64,000 nucleotides of DNA from NCBI GenBank assembly GCA_016212105.1, contig JACRHJ010000035.1, forward strand, positions 17,331 through 81,330. The letters are read 5' to 3'. A model generated the notes under the pieces. It ran no database searches. It worked only from the letters and a program-made list of their open reading frames with translations, and was not told the DNA's origin. The stretch comes from Nitrospirota bacterium. Its GTDB lineage: Bacteria; Nitrospirota; JACRHJ01. The stretch's first letter is position 1; each line of letters begins with the position of its first letter. Position numbers and translations under genes: made by a program. Shown here piece after piece: positions 32,959 through 41,190 of the stretch.

Positions 32959-34031
32959 AGACAAGCAGAAAACTCTCCTGGTCGGAGCTGAAGGTCGGCA
33001 TGGTAGTCATCGTCTCGCTCGCGCTCCTCGCCGTGGGCATACTCCAGCTCGGCGGCAATGCGGGCTTCTTCACGAAGAACTACAGCATATTCGTCCGGCT
33101 CGACAATACGTTCGGCCTGAAGGTCGGCAACACCGTCCGGCTCGCGGGCATAGACATAGGCAACATCGAGGACATCTCCCTGCCCGCCGACCCCAACGAC
33201 CGGTCCATAGTCGTCAAGCTCAAGCTCCAGGAGAAGTACATGGGCAGGGTGCGCGAGGACTCCAGGGTCAACATCAGGACGCTCGGGTTGCTTGGCGACA
33301 AGTACGTCGAGATAAGCGTCGGCAGCCCGGCAGCGAACGTCGTCGCGGACGGCGGGACGATAACCGGCTCCGAGGAGACGCAGATAAACAAGGTGCTTGC
33401 CGGGGCGAGCACCGGTATAGAGGGGCTGAACACGGTCATGGGCCAGCTCCGGGACGTCATGCAGGAGATCGGGCGCGGCGAGGGCACTGCCGGGCTCCTC
33501 ATCAAGGACCCCAAGCTTTACCGGGAACTCACGGACGCCGCCGAGAACATCGACGTCATGGCGAAGAACCTGCGAAACGGCAAGGGCAGCCTCGGCAAGC
33601 TCGTGAACGAGACTGAGCTGTACGACAACCTCGTCGCGGTCTCGGAGAAGACGCGCATAGTCGCCGAGAAGCTCAGCACCGGGAGCCTCGTTCGGCTCTC
33701 GGACGACCAGGAGTTCTACCAGAACCTGCACGACGTCTCCGGAGACCTCAAGGACGTGACCAGGTCCAGCAAGACCTTCATGGCGAACCTCGAGTCCGGG
33801 AACCTCGCCAAGCTCTCGGCCGACAAGGAACTCTACGACAAGCTGAAGAGCGCCACGGACAGGCTCGACCGCGTACTCGCTCACCTCGACGGCGGCAAGG
33901 GCAGCGCGGGCAGGCTCCTGACCGACGAGCAACTCTACAACGACATGGACAAGTTCTTCAAGGACGCGGACGCGCTGGTGCTCGACATGAAGGAGCACCC
34001 GAGTAAATATGTGAACTTCTCGATATTCTAG
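32955..34031 (+). CDS. mlaD: MlaD/MCE-domain periplasmic lipid-binding protein
   Basis: 358 aa. One N-terminal membrane helix ('VGMVVIVSLALLAVGILQLGG'), then an MCE domain ('RLDNTFGLKVGNTVRLAGIDIGNI', 'SRVNIRTLGLLGDKYVEISVG'), then a long helical tail with repeated 'LAKLSADKELYDKLKS'-like units. It is the substrate-binding subunit anchored to MlaEF. The start is TTG 32955, overlapping the mlaF stop (TTGA), with 'ggagg' 8 nt upstream; the track start is far inside mlaF. The family's MlaB and MlaC are absent here. Confidence 0.9.
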   Translation: MKTSRKLSWSELKVGMVVIVSLALLAVGILQLGGNAGFFTKNYSIFVRLDNTFGLKVGNTVRLAGIDIGNIEDISLPADPNDRSIVVKLKLQEKYMGRVREDSRVNIRTLGLLGDKYVEISVGSPAANVVADGGTITGSEETQINKVLAGASTGIEGLNTVMGQLRDVMQEIGRGEGTAGLLIKDPKLYRELTDAAENIDVMAKNLRNGKGSLGKLVNETELYDNLVAVSEKTRIVAEKLSTGSLVRLSDDQEFYQNLHDVSGDLKDVTRSSKTFMANLESGNLAKLSADKELYDKLKSATDRLDRVLAHLDGGKGSAGRLLTDEQLYNDMDKFFKDADALVLDMKEHPSKYVNFSIF

Positions 34032-34128
34032 CCTGCCCTACCTTCCCTGCCCACATAAGAACATGCGCATATATCCAACATACTTATACTATATTTACAA
34101 TTAACAGGTATTAACCTTAACTTTTCCA

Positions 34129-34157
34129 TTGACATTAAAATCGGCTAATGATACAAA
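34129..34157 (+). promoter_or_regulatory. Candidate sigma70-type promoter before the endolysin cassette
   Basis: TTGACA at 34129-34134, 17 bp spacer, TACAAA at 34152-34157. The region is AT-rich. Transcription from here would pass a terminator at 34249-34284 before reaching the endolysin-like gene. Confidence 0.5.
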
Positions 34158-34163
34158 TGCGGG

Positions 34164-34284
34164 TGTAAGACTGCACTACCGCGATTTGGGAAGTATAGTA
34201 CCATGTTCGGCCAGGGTGTACGTCAGCCGCGTAATATTAGTTCAGGCTAAAGCCCGCACCGGGAATGGTGCGGGCTTTTTTATA
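34164..34284 (+). ncRNA. Candidate small RNA or attenuator leader
   Basis: The stretch between a consensus-like promoter and a textbook intrinsic terminator is about 120 nt and has no long ORF. It could be a free small RNA. Alternatively it is a leader: a 15-codon ORF (34203-34250) with 'gggaag' upstream ends exactly at the terminator stem. No known RNA family was recognised. Confidence 0.35.
34249..34284 (+). terminator. Intrinsic terminator
   Basis: 'agcccgcacc' and 'ggtgcgggct' (34251-34260 and 34267-34276) form a 10-bp stem with a 6-nt loop, followed by TTTTTT. Confidence 0.85.
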
Positions 34285-34321
34285 TTTCAATCGTTCCGTG
34301 TGAATTTCGGAGACTGCCACC

Positions 34322-35086
34322 ATGCCCATCAAAGAGCTTGTCTTCAATGGCCCGGTTAAGAGAGACGACAGGGGCGCGAAGGTAGCGCAGGTTCAGGAAT
34401 GGCTTTGCCTCAACGGCTATCAGGTCAAAATAGACAAGGACTTCGGCCCAGCCACCGAACTGGCGGTCAGGCGTTTTCAGAAGTCGAACAGGCTGCCTGA
34501 AACCGGAACGGTCGACGAACCCTGTTTCAACGCCCTGACCACCCCGATGCGGCGCGCGCTCGCCCCCTTGAACGGTGCGGGCAAGACCTTCGGCGGCCTG
34601 GTTGTCAACTATGCAAAACAACACCTCGCCGAACATCCCCTCGAGATAGGCGGGCAAAACAGCGGCCCGTGGGTAAGGCTCTACATGGGCGGCAACCAGG
34701 GTCCGGACTGGCCGTGGTGCGCGGGTTTCGTCTGTTACATCCTCAAGCAGGCGGCCGGCACATCGGGCGTCCCGCTCCCCTTCAAGCCTACCTATGGCTG
34801 CGACTCGATAGCCAGCCAGACACAGCAAAGCGGTATCTTTGTATCTGAAAAGTCGCTGGCAAGCGGGAACGTCCCGAAGAGCGCGATGAAGCCCGGCAGT
34901 ATATTCCTCAACAGGAACTCCAAGAATTCCAGCGACTGGACTCATACGGGCATCGTCACAGCCTTCCGCGAGGATTCGTTCGATACAATAGAGGGCAATA
35001 CGAACGATGCGGGCGACCGCGAGGGCTACGAGGTCTGCAAGCGCATCAGAGGGTACAAGAACACCGACTTCGTAAAGGTTTCATGA
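34322..35086 (+). CDS. Endolysin-like protein: peptidoglycan-binding + CHAP-type domain
   Basis: 254 aa with no signal peptide. Residues 8-75 form a PG_binding_1 domain ('RGAKVAQVQEWLCLNGYQV', 'FGPATELAVRRFQKSNRLPETG'). The rest has a Cys/His pattern of CHAP/NlpC-type amidases: 'DWPWCAGFVCYILKQAAG' (nucleophile Cys) and 'SDWTHTGIVTAF' (His). The protein would cut peptidoglycan, like phage lysins, and needs a membrane pore to exit. It overlaps the following lipoprotein gene (ATGA). The cassette is AT-richer than the neighbours. Confidence 0.82.
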   Translation: MPIKELVFNGPVKRDDRGAKVAQVQEWLCLNGYQVKIDKDFGPATELAVRRFQKSNRLPETGTVDEPCFNALTTPMRRALAPLNGAGKTFGGLVVNYAKQHLAEHPLEIGGQNSGPWVRLYMGGNQGPDWPWCAGFVCYILKQAAGTSGVPLPFKPTYGCDSIASQTQQSGIFVSEKSLASGNVPKSAMKPGSIFLNRNSKNSSDWTHTGIVTAFREDSFDTIEGNTNDAGDREGYEVCKRIRGYKNTDFVKVS

Positions 35087-35433
35087 TAAGGCTTGGACTT
35101 CTCGCGCTGATGCTCGTCGCACTTCCGGGCTGTTTTGCCTTCACCACGACTTGCGATGACGGTTCCAAGGTCCATCATTACCTTGGATATGCACGGGTGA
35201 TAGAAAACCCGCGATATCCCGAAGACGCGAAGTTCGGCGGGCTGGAAGACGAGATATACGGCATCCGCATCGAGAACGGCCTGACCATCGGGTACTCACA
35301 CAGGAAGGAAGAATACTTCCCGTTCGACTGCAAACTGGTAGTCAAGGTTAAGGACAAGGAACAACTGGACGAGGCAGTTAAACTATTATCGCCTATTCTC
35401 AAGGAGGGGTTATGCGTGGAGGTAAGTCAGTAG
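35083..35433 (+). CDS. Small lipoprotein of unknown function (116 aa)
   Basis: Lipobox 'LVALPGC' after a short hydrophobic signal. The mature part is about 100 aa, with two Cys ('TTTCDDGSKVHHY', 'FPFDCKLVVKV') and mixed alpha/beta character. It overlaps the endolysin-like gene by 4 nt and the next gene by 22 nt, so it belongs to the same transcript. No family recognised. Confidence 0.75.
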   Translation: MIRLGLLALMLVALPGCFAFTTTCDDGSKVHHYLGYARVIENPRYPEDAKFGGLEDEIYGIRIENGLTIGYSHRKEEYFPFDCKLVVKVKDKEQLDEAVKLLSPILKEGLCVEVSQ

Positions 35434-36092
35434 TTCTCGTACTCGCGGTTGGGTTGATGGTGTCGGTGCTTGCGACGGGGTGCGCGGGCCGCCAGAACAC
35501 TATAATGTTCGGGACCAACACGCTTATCGGTGTCAAGGTTACAGCCAGGGATACCGCCACGGAGATGCCTGAAGTCAAGATAGGGTACGAGCGCGCCGAG
35601 TTCGTATGGATGCCGTTGATTTCAAGCAACAAGGAGGGGGACCCTGTAGGTACGGTTTGTGAGTCATGCCCGGATTCTTGTACTTATTGCAAGGATCGCA
35701 CAGGAGCATGCACTTGTCCCAAGAAGATGATAGACGGAAAGTTCTTTGCGGGCAAGGATGGCAATGATAAGTTAGACAGCTACTCAGTTATAGCAACGAT
35801 GAGCGGCTCTCTTTCCACTGGAGCAAGCGGTACCAATGGCGGAATAGCGCAGTATTTCGCTACTGGCATTGCGGCGCGCGAGTTAGCAAAGAAAAGCGGG
35901 GCTGCGTTGGTTTCAACTGCGCCATCGGCAGAACTTGAGAAGGCAAAACTCGATACCATGAAGTTCATGGAGGAAACTGAGCAAGCAAAGAAATCTGATG
36001 CAGAAGAGCCCAAAGCAGAAGAGCCCAAAGCAGAAGAGCCCAAAGCAGATGAACCCAAAGCAGATGAACCCAAAGCAGGAGGTGGCAAATGA
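35412..36092 (+). CDS. Lipoprotein with Cys cluster and tandem E/A-E-P-K-A repeats
   Basis: 226 aa. Lipobox 'LATGC'. Mature region starts 'AGRQNTIMFGTNTLIGVKVTA' and carries 'CESCPDSCTYCKDRTGACTC' (six Cys, possibly a metal site or disulfide knot). The C-terminus has five pentapeptide units (EEPKA/DEPKA) encoded by 15-bp tandem repeats. The extended acidic/Pro tail could span the periplasm. The gene overlaps its neighbours at both ends. Function unknown. Confidence 0.72.
   Translation: MRGGKSVVLVLAVGLMVSVLATGCAGRQNTIMFGTNTLIGVKVTARDTATEMPEVKIGYERAEFVWMPLISSNKEGDPVGTVCESCPDSCTYCKDRTGACTCPKKMIDGKFFAGKDGNDKLDSYSVIATMSGSLSTGASGTNGGIAQYFATGIAARELAKKSGAALVSTAPSAELEKAKLDTMKFMEETEQAKKSDAEEPKAEEPKAEEPKADEPKADEPKAGGGK
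36000..36074 (+). repeat. Tandem 15-bp repeat, five units, inside the lipoprotein gene
   Basis: Units 'gcagaagagcccaaa' (three) and 'gcagatgaacccaaa' (two), in frame, coding AEEPK/ADEPK. Unit number can vary by slippage without breaking the frame, because 15 is a multiple of 3. Confidence 0.95.
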
Positions 36093-36274
36093 GCAAGCTA
36101 CTCGACAAGCTGATAGAGGCAAAAGAAAAAGGTGTAACCCTCGCAGTTGCGCTGAACGGGAAAGAACTCATAGTCAAAGTCGAGGCTGAGGACAACGAGC
36201 TCATAACCATAAAGGACACCAAGAGCACTCGCAAATACTACCTTCATTATACGGCGGTTGTCTTGTGCGGCTGA
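36089..36274 (+). CDS. Small hypothetical protein (61 aa)
   Basis: 'SKLLDKLIEAKEKGVTLAVAL', then an acidic-mixed segment, and a 'YYLHYTAVVLCG' end. Starts in the stop codon of the preceding gene (ATGA) with 'caggagg' upstream, so coupling is likely. No family recognised. Confidence 0.6.
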   Translation: MSKLLDKLIEAKEKGVTLAVALNGKELIVKVEAEDNELITIKDTKSTRKYYLHYTAVVLCG

Positions 36275-36293
36275 GGACAACAGGGAGGTTAAT

Positions 36294-36734
36294 ATGGGCA
36301 TTTCTGACCTGCTAACTTTCTTGACATTGGGCGCATTTCTCGGTGCGCTCGGTCAAGGCGCAAGGGTTATCGTTGGGATAAAAAAGATGAATGACGAGGC
36401 GGCCGCCACCGGCTTGCAGTCGAAAGACCTCTTCGCAGCAAACCAGTTATTGTTAAGCCTTCTCATCGGAGCAGTAGCAGGAGGCATTGCGACTTTCTTC
36501 TACATTACCGATTCGCAAGCTGACATTACAGCCAAGCTCAAGGAACTCTGGTTCACGCTGTTCGCGGCAGGCTATGCTGGAGCTGATTTCATAGAGGGCT
36601 TCATGGCAACCAAAGTGTCGGCACTTTCAGCGCCAACGGCGGCAGCGTCATCCCAGGTAGGAACCTTAATGGAAAGTGGCGGCTCTGGAGCCAACGCAAC
36701 ACCGCAAGTTCAGCAACTAATGGAGTCAAAGTAA
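36294..36734 (+). CDS. Small membrane protein, holin-like by topology
   Basis: 146 aa from ATG 36294 with 'ggagg' upstream. Two or three hydrophobic segments ('LLTFLTLGAFLGALG', 'LLLSLLIGAVAGGIATFFYI', 'LWFTLFAAGYAGADF') and a polar Ala/Ser tail. Holins are short multi-helix membrane proteins that let endolysins out, so this is a candidate, but no sequence signature confirms it. It ends just before a strong hairpin. Confidence 0.5.
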   Translation: MGISDLLTFLTLGAFLGALGQGARVIVGIKKMNDEAAATGLQSKDLFAANQLLLSLLIGAVAGGIATFFYITDSQADITAKLKELWFTLFAAGYAGADFIEGFMATKVSALSAPTAAASSQVGTLMESGGSGANATPQVQQLMESK

Positions 36735-36775
36735 GAGAAGCCCCCGCCTCCGCAAGAGGCGGGGGCTTCTCTTAA
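36733..36775 (+). terminator. Strong intrinsic terminator (18-bp stem)
   Basis: 'aagagaagcccccgcctc' (36733-36750) pairs with 'gaggcgggggcttctctt' (36756-36773), loop 'cgcaa'. The 3' arm ends in an A/T-rich 'cttctctt', and an A-rich string follows. Shares its core with the hairpin at 37861. Confidence 0.75.
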
Positions 36776-36790
36776 AAGAAAAGGGGCGAT

Positions 36791-37843
36791 ATGGCTGATG
36801 AGCAGTTTTATGTCCATTCTTTGAAGCACATTGAGAATGCAACTGAAGAACACCTATTCGCCAGCATGTTGAGCATCGAAACCGAGTTCGATATTCTGAA
36901 ATCAAGGCTTAGTGCTACCAATGAGCCGTTCACAATAGATATCATAGCTCAGTTAGATATAAGGATCAGCCTGCTTAGAAAAACTCTTGAAGACGGCAAG
37001 AGCAAAGGGCCTGATAAGAAAAGTGTATTCTTTCGCGAGTCGGCCCATAGAATAGACGAGGATTTTATTCTGTTACGAAACAGGGAGGAATTAATTACAG
37101 TCGCACTCACTATTCTTGACAATCTCCATTTCACAGATCTACCCATAGAAATAGTAAACGTCTGGGATAAGAAAGTAACGGATGTAGTAGAAATTCTCGA
37201 AAATATCCCATCAAGATGCGCAAACGATGCGAACTCATTGGCTGAACCACGAATTAACTTAAAGGCGGCATTGAACGTGGTAAACAGGAGTCTTGATGGC
37301 AACTATAATGAACTATACATGGTAAAGTATTGTCGCGTCTTTCAGGGTGCCGTAGTACTGTTTATTCTGTCCTCGTTAGCTGCTTTACGAAGTATTGATA
37401 GTGCAGTCGATAAAACGCTATTATCATATGTCTATTATTGTGCACTCGGCGCTCTCGGTGGGAGTCTCAGTTCACTGCTTTCCAATGCACAAGGGCTATC
37501 AAAGGGTAATTTCTTCAATAATATCTTTCTGAACGTGTTCTCACGACCAATCATCGGAGCCGCCTCAGCTTTGGTTATGGTTCTTGTCGCAAAAAGCAGG
37601 TTATTGTTCGGCATAGGTTTAGACAAGCCCGGCATCGAGAATCCACTACTTATTCTACCTGTAGCAAATGTTGAAGCTGCATACCGGGTACTAAGCATAG
37701 CTTCTGGTTTCGGGGGAGAAAGATGGTTGAAGTCTACAATGGACCAGTTAATATCAAAGCTCACAGTCTATGCCAGCAGGAACACCGCACCTACAAATAC
37801 CCCCGCGCCTCCCGCCCAGGATACTTCCCAAACGAACACATAA
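36791..37843 (+). CDS. Hypothetical membrane protein (350 aa)
   Basis: The N-terminal 170 residues are helical and charged. Residues 185-290 carry three to four hydrophobic segments ('VVLFILSSLAALRSI', 'LSYVYYCALGALGGSLSSLL', 'IIGAASALVMVLVA'). 'GALGGSLSSLLS' looks like a conserved glycine-rich helix. The tail is Thr/Pro-rich. The ATG has 'aagggg' upstream. Coding usage is AT-rich. It stands alone between two related terminator hairpins. No family recognised. Confidence 0.65.
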   Translation: MADEQFYVHSLKHIENATEEHLFASMLSIETEFDILKSRLSATNEPFTIDIIAQLDIRISLLRKTLEDGKSKGPDKKSVFFRESAHRIDEDFILLRNREELITVALTILDNLHFTDLPIEIVNVWDKKVTDVVEILENIPSRCANDANSLAEPRINLKAALNVVNRSLDGNYNELYMVKYCRVFQGAVVLFILSSLAALRSIDSAVDKTLLSYVYYCALGALGGSLSSLLSNAQGLSKGNFFNNIFLNVFSRPIIGAASALVMVLVAKSRLLFGIGLDKPGIENPLLILPVANVEAAYRVLSIASGFGGERWLKSTMDQLISKLTVYASRNTAPTNTPAPPAQDTSQTNT

Positions 37844-37860
37844 GCGTTAAGTACGTTTAT

Positions 37861-37895
37861 GCCCCCGCCTCCCCCGGAGGCGGGGGCTTCTCTTT
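37861..37895 (+). terminator. Hairpin terminator, related to the one at 36733
   Basis: 'gcccccgcctcc' pairs with 'ggaggcgggggc' around a 3-nt loop, followed by 'ttctctttcccc'. The 'ggcgggggcttctctt' core is shared with the hairpin at 36733-36775. Confidence 0.7.
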
Positions 37896-37922
37896 CCCCG
37901 CAAACCGCAAACCAACCAGAAC

Positions 37923-39287
37923 CTACTCCCCCACCTCTTTCAACTTCCCCACGACCACGATATACAGGTTGTCCGGGTGCAGGTACTTCCTCGCCACGTC
38001 CTGCACGTCCTCTTTCGTGACCTTCATAACCTCGCGCTCGTATGTGTCGAAGTAGTCCAGGCCGAGGTTGAAGAACTCGACCTGCGTGAGGAGCCCGGCT
38101 ATCTTCGCGTTCGTGTCGGTCTTCCGGGGGAAACTCCCGGTGATGTAGTCCTTCGCGTCCTGGAGTTCCTTGTCCGTGACGGGCTCCGCGCGCATCTGCT
38201 CGACCAGATTAAGCGTCTCGTCTATGGCAAGCTTCGCGGACTCGTTCTTGGTCTCCAGCCCGGCGGTGAACTCCCCGTCGAACTTGCGCGGGCCGAAGTA
38301 GCTGTACGCGCTGTACGCGAGCCCCATGTCGTCCCGTATCTTGTCTAGTATGCGTGAGACGAACCCGCCGCCGCCCAGTATGTAGTTCATCACCTGGAGC
38401 TTGTAGTAGTCCGGGTCCTCGCGCCGGACGCCCAGGTGGCCCATCATGATGTTGGCCTGAGTGATGTCCCTGTCCACCATAATCCACTCGCGGCCCTTAG
38501 GCTCCGGAGTCGCGGGGAAGGACGGAACCGGCGCCACGTAGTTCTCCAAGCCCGCGAGGTGCTTTTCGACGAGCGCCTTCGCCTCGTCCGCGGTGATGTC
38601 CCCGACCACGGCCATGATAGTGTTGTTCGGCACGAAGTGGGATGTATGGAACTTCGAAATGTCGTCCTTTGTGATGCCGTCTATGGTATCGAGCGTGCCC
38701 TCGGTGGGTATGCCGTAGGGGTGCTTCTCGCCGTAGACCGCCCTAGCGAAGGCCTTGGACGCGACAGACGCCGGCTCCTGCTCGGAGCGTATGATGCCCG
38801 CCTTGACGGACTTCCTGAGCCGGTCAATCTCGGACTGGTCGAACGCAGGCTTCATCAGGACCTTGCCCAAGAGGTCGAAGCCTGTGTCCGCGTCCTTCTT
38901 GAGCACCGACAGGCTCGCGGTCGCGTAGTCGCCGCCTCCGCCCACGGAGAGCGAACCGCCGACGAACTCTATCGCCTCGCTTATCTCTGTCGCGGACATC
39001 CCGGACGCGCCTTTGGTCAGGAGACCCGCGGTCATGTGCGCGAGCCCGGCCTTATCAGGAGTCTCGTTTACCGCCCCCGCCTTGATTATCATGTTGACCA
39101 TGACGACCGGCAGGGCGTGGTTCTCCTTGACGAGGAGCACCATCCCGTTGCCAAGTTCGTAACGCTCGCCGATGGGCTCGCGCACGGCCTGAGGCTTGGG
39201 TATGGTTGTATCGGACATCGTGTTCGCTGTGGCGCAGCCTGATGCGATAAGGGCTACTATAAAGACTATCGGCAGGAACCTTTTCAT
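37923..39287 (-). CDS. M16 peptidase-fold protein, non-catalytic partner (lipoprotein)
   Basis: 454 aa from ATG 39287; the earlier track start is repeat translation. Lipobox 'ALIASGC'. Both M16 domains are recognisable ('RYELGNGMVLLVKENHALPVV', 'LAYSAYSYFGPRKFDGEFTAG'), but the HxxEH zinc motif reads 'GLAHMTAGLLTKGA', so it should not cleave. It follows an HxxEH-containing M16 gene, and the two probably form an active/inactive heterodimer as other bacterial M16B pairs do. Confidence 0.85.
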   Translation of the reverse strand: MKRFLPIVFIVALIASGCATANTMSDTTIPKPQAVREPIGERYELGNGMVLLVKENHALPVVMVNMIIKAGAVNETPDKAGLAHMTAGLLTKGASGMSATEISEAIEFVGGSLSVGGGGDYATASLSVLKKDADTGFDLLGKVLMKPAFDQSEIDRLRKSVKAGIIRSEQEPASVASKAFARAVYGEKHPYGIPTEGTLDTIDGITKDDISKFHTSHFVPNNTIMAVVGDITADEAKALVEKHLAGLENYVAPVPSFPATPEPKGREWIMVDRDITQANIMMGHLGVRREDPDYYKLQVMNYILGGGGFVSRILDKIRDDMGLAYSAYSYFGPRKFDGEFTAGLETKNESAKLAIDETLNLVEQMRAEPVTDKELQDAKDYITGSFPRKTDTNAKIAGLLTQVEFFNLGLDYFDTYEREVMKVTKEDVQDVARKYLHPDNLYIVVVGKLKEVGE

Positions 39288-39417
39288 CGAGAGACCCCTT
39301 TGCGTATATTCGTCATTCCCGCGAAAGCGGGAATCCAGTGACTTTATGTAGGGGCGGGTCCCCGTGCCCGCCCTGATTTTCATCCTTAACGGCTTCAACA
39401 TAAACAACCCGCCCCCT

Positions 39418-40803
39418 CTAATGCACTCCCATCCCGTGCCCGCCACCACCGCCCGGCATCGGGGCATCTTCGCCTTCGCCTATCGGCAGCGGCTCCAGTA
39501 CTCCGACGGTGCGGTTGTCCTTGGTCAGGTACTTCGCCGCGACCCGCCTGACGTCGTCCGCCGTGACCGCCCGTATGCCGTCGAGGTACGTGTTCAGGAG
39601 CTTCCACGACGAGACCGACTCGTAACGCCCTATCATCATCGCGCGGTTGAAGTTCGAGTCGAGCCCCATGATGAAGGACGACTCTATCTGGTTCTTGGCC
39701 TTCTGGAGTTCGCGGTCCGAGACAGCGTCCGTCTTTAGCTTTTCTATCTCTGCGTATATAGCCTGCTCCACCTCGCCCACCGGCTTCTCCGGCATGACGC
39801 CCGCGTACAGCGTGAACGTCTCCGGGTCCTTCGACACGCTTGAGTAGCCCGCGCCCGCGTACTGGGCTATCTGCCTGTCGTATACGAGCGACTTGTACAG
39901 CCTTGAACTCTTGCCGCCGGACATGACAACCTCAAGCACGTCGAGCGCGTACGTGTCCGGGTCGTCCTGGTTGGGCGTATGGTAAAGGACGTATATCGTC
40001 GGGAGCTGCGCCTCCTTCTTGAGAGTCACGCGCCTCTCGCCCTTCTGCACAGGCTCGGTCATGATGACCTTTGGCGGCTCCGGCCCGCGCTTTATGCCGC
40101 CGAACTTATCCTTGATGTCCAGTATCATCTTGTCCGCGTCGATGTCGCCGACGATGACTATTGTCGCGTTGTTCGGCTCATAGTACGTGTCGTAATGCCT
40201 CTGCGCGTCCTCGACCGTGAAGTTCTGTATCGTGTCCATCCAGCCGATTATCGGCCAGCGGTATGGGTGCGTCTGGAACGCGGCCGACTGGACGAGCTCG
40301 CCCAGGGCCGATTCAGGGTCCGTATCGGTACGCATCCGCCTTTCCTCGGCGACGACGTCGCGCTCGGACAGGAAATCCTTCTCGTCGAGCATCAGGCCCT
40401 TCATCCGGTCGGACTCGAGGTCGAGCGAGAGGCCAATCCTGTCGGACGCGAATGTCTGAAAGTACGCCGTGTAGTCCTGGCTGGTGAAGGCGTTGTCGCT
40501 CCCGCCGTATCTCTGGACGGTCTTCGAGAACGTCTTCGGGCCGTACTTCTTGGTGCCCTTGAACATCATGTGCTCCAGCATGTGCGAGATACCCGCCTTG
40601 TCGTAAGGCTCGTAGCGCGAGCCGACCTTGTACCATATCTGGAAGACTGCGACAGGCGACTTGTGCTCCTCCAGCAGCAGCACCTTCAGGCCGTTGTCGA
40701 GAGTATACTCCTTGACGCCGTCGAAGCCGACGGCGAACGCGGACGCGGTCGTCGTCAGCACAATAATGGCGGCGATTATTGCCGCGCGGAACTTCTGGGT
40801 CAT
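39418..40803 (-). CDS. M16 zinc peptidase, catalytic member of pair
   Basis: 461 aa from ATG 40803 with 'ggagg' upstream. Signal peptide 1-24 ('TTTASAFAVG'). The zinc site is 'GISHMLEHMMFKGTKK' (HxxEH) with the third ligand Glu in 'VVAEERRMRTDTDP'. The C-terminal domain ('ISSVSKDPETFTLYAGVMPEKP'-like) has the R/Y pair typical of M16B. Periplasmic protease or oligopeptidase. The gene 130 bp downstream encodes its probable inactive partner. The last residues are Gly/His/Met-rich ('PGGGGGHGMGVH'). Confidence 0.88.
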   Translation of the reverse strand: MTQKFRAAIIAAIIVLTTTASAFAVGFDGVKEYTLDNGLKVLLLEEHKSPVAVFQIWYKVGSRYEPYDKAGISHMLEHMMFKGTKKYGPKTFSKTVQRYGGSDNAFTSQDYTAYFQTFASDRIGLSLDLESDRMKGLMLDEKDFLSERDVVAEERRMRTDTDPESALGELVQSAAFQTHPYRWPIIGWMDTIQNFTVEDAQRHYDTYYEPNNATIVIVGDIDADKMILDIKDKFGGIKRGPEPPKVIMTEPVQKGERRVTLKKEAQLPTIYVLYHTPNQDDPDTYALDVLEVVMSGGKSSRLYKSLVYDRQIAQYAGAGYSSVSKDPETFTLYAGVMPEKPVGEVEQAIYAEIEKLKTDAVSDRELQKAKNQIESSFIMGLDSNFNRAMMIGRYESVSSWKLLNTYLDGIRAVTADDVRRVAAKYLTKDNRTVGVLEPLPIGEGEDAPMPGGGGGHGMGVH

Positions 40804-40856
40804 TGTTATCCTCCGGGTATTGACTACGTGCAACAGGAAGCGGTTGTGTGTTTAAT

Positions 40857-41186
40857 GTAGGGGCGGGTCCCCGTGCCCGCCCAGTATTGCTCTTAATGCA
40901 GGGGCCGACCTGTGTGTCGGCCCTTGCATTGTCTTTACGGTGTCATTCTGAGCAACGCGAAGAATCCGCCTCTATACGATTAATTGTAAGGGCGCGGCTT
41001 ACCGCGCCCGGCGACTTCATTGGATACAGGCAGATTCTTCACTTCGTTCAGAATGACAACAGAAATTCCAAAGACATGGCCCGGGACGCGCCTCGCCAGA
41101 TACTGACCCATCGAAGGCATGGCGGGCAGTGCCCGCCCTACTATAAATCCCCTCGCCTTGTGGGAGAGGTGTTGGGGCGAGGATGT
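40857..41186. repeat. Dense interspersed repeat block
   Basis: 387-bp gap with 'taggggcgggtccccgtgcc' (about 40857), 'gccgacctgtgtgtcggccc' (about 40903), 'gtcattctgagcaacgcgaa' (about 40942), another such unit in reverse (about 41032) and 'gcgggcagtgcccgccctac' (about 41119). No gene is supported. Confidence 0.75.
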
Positions 41187-41190
41187 TCCG

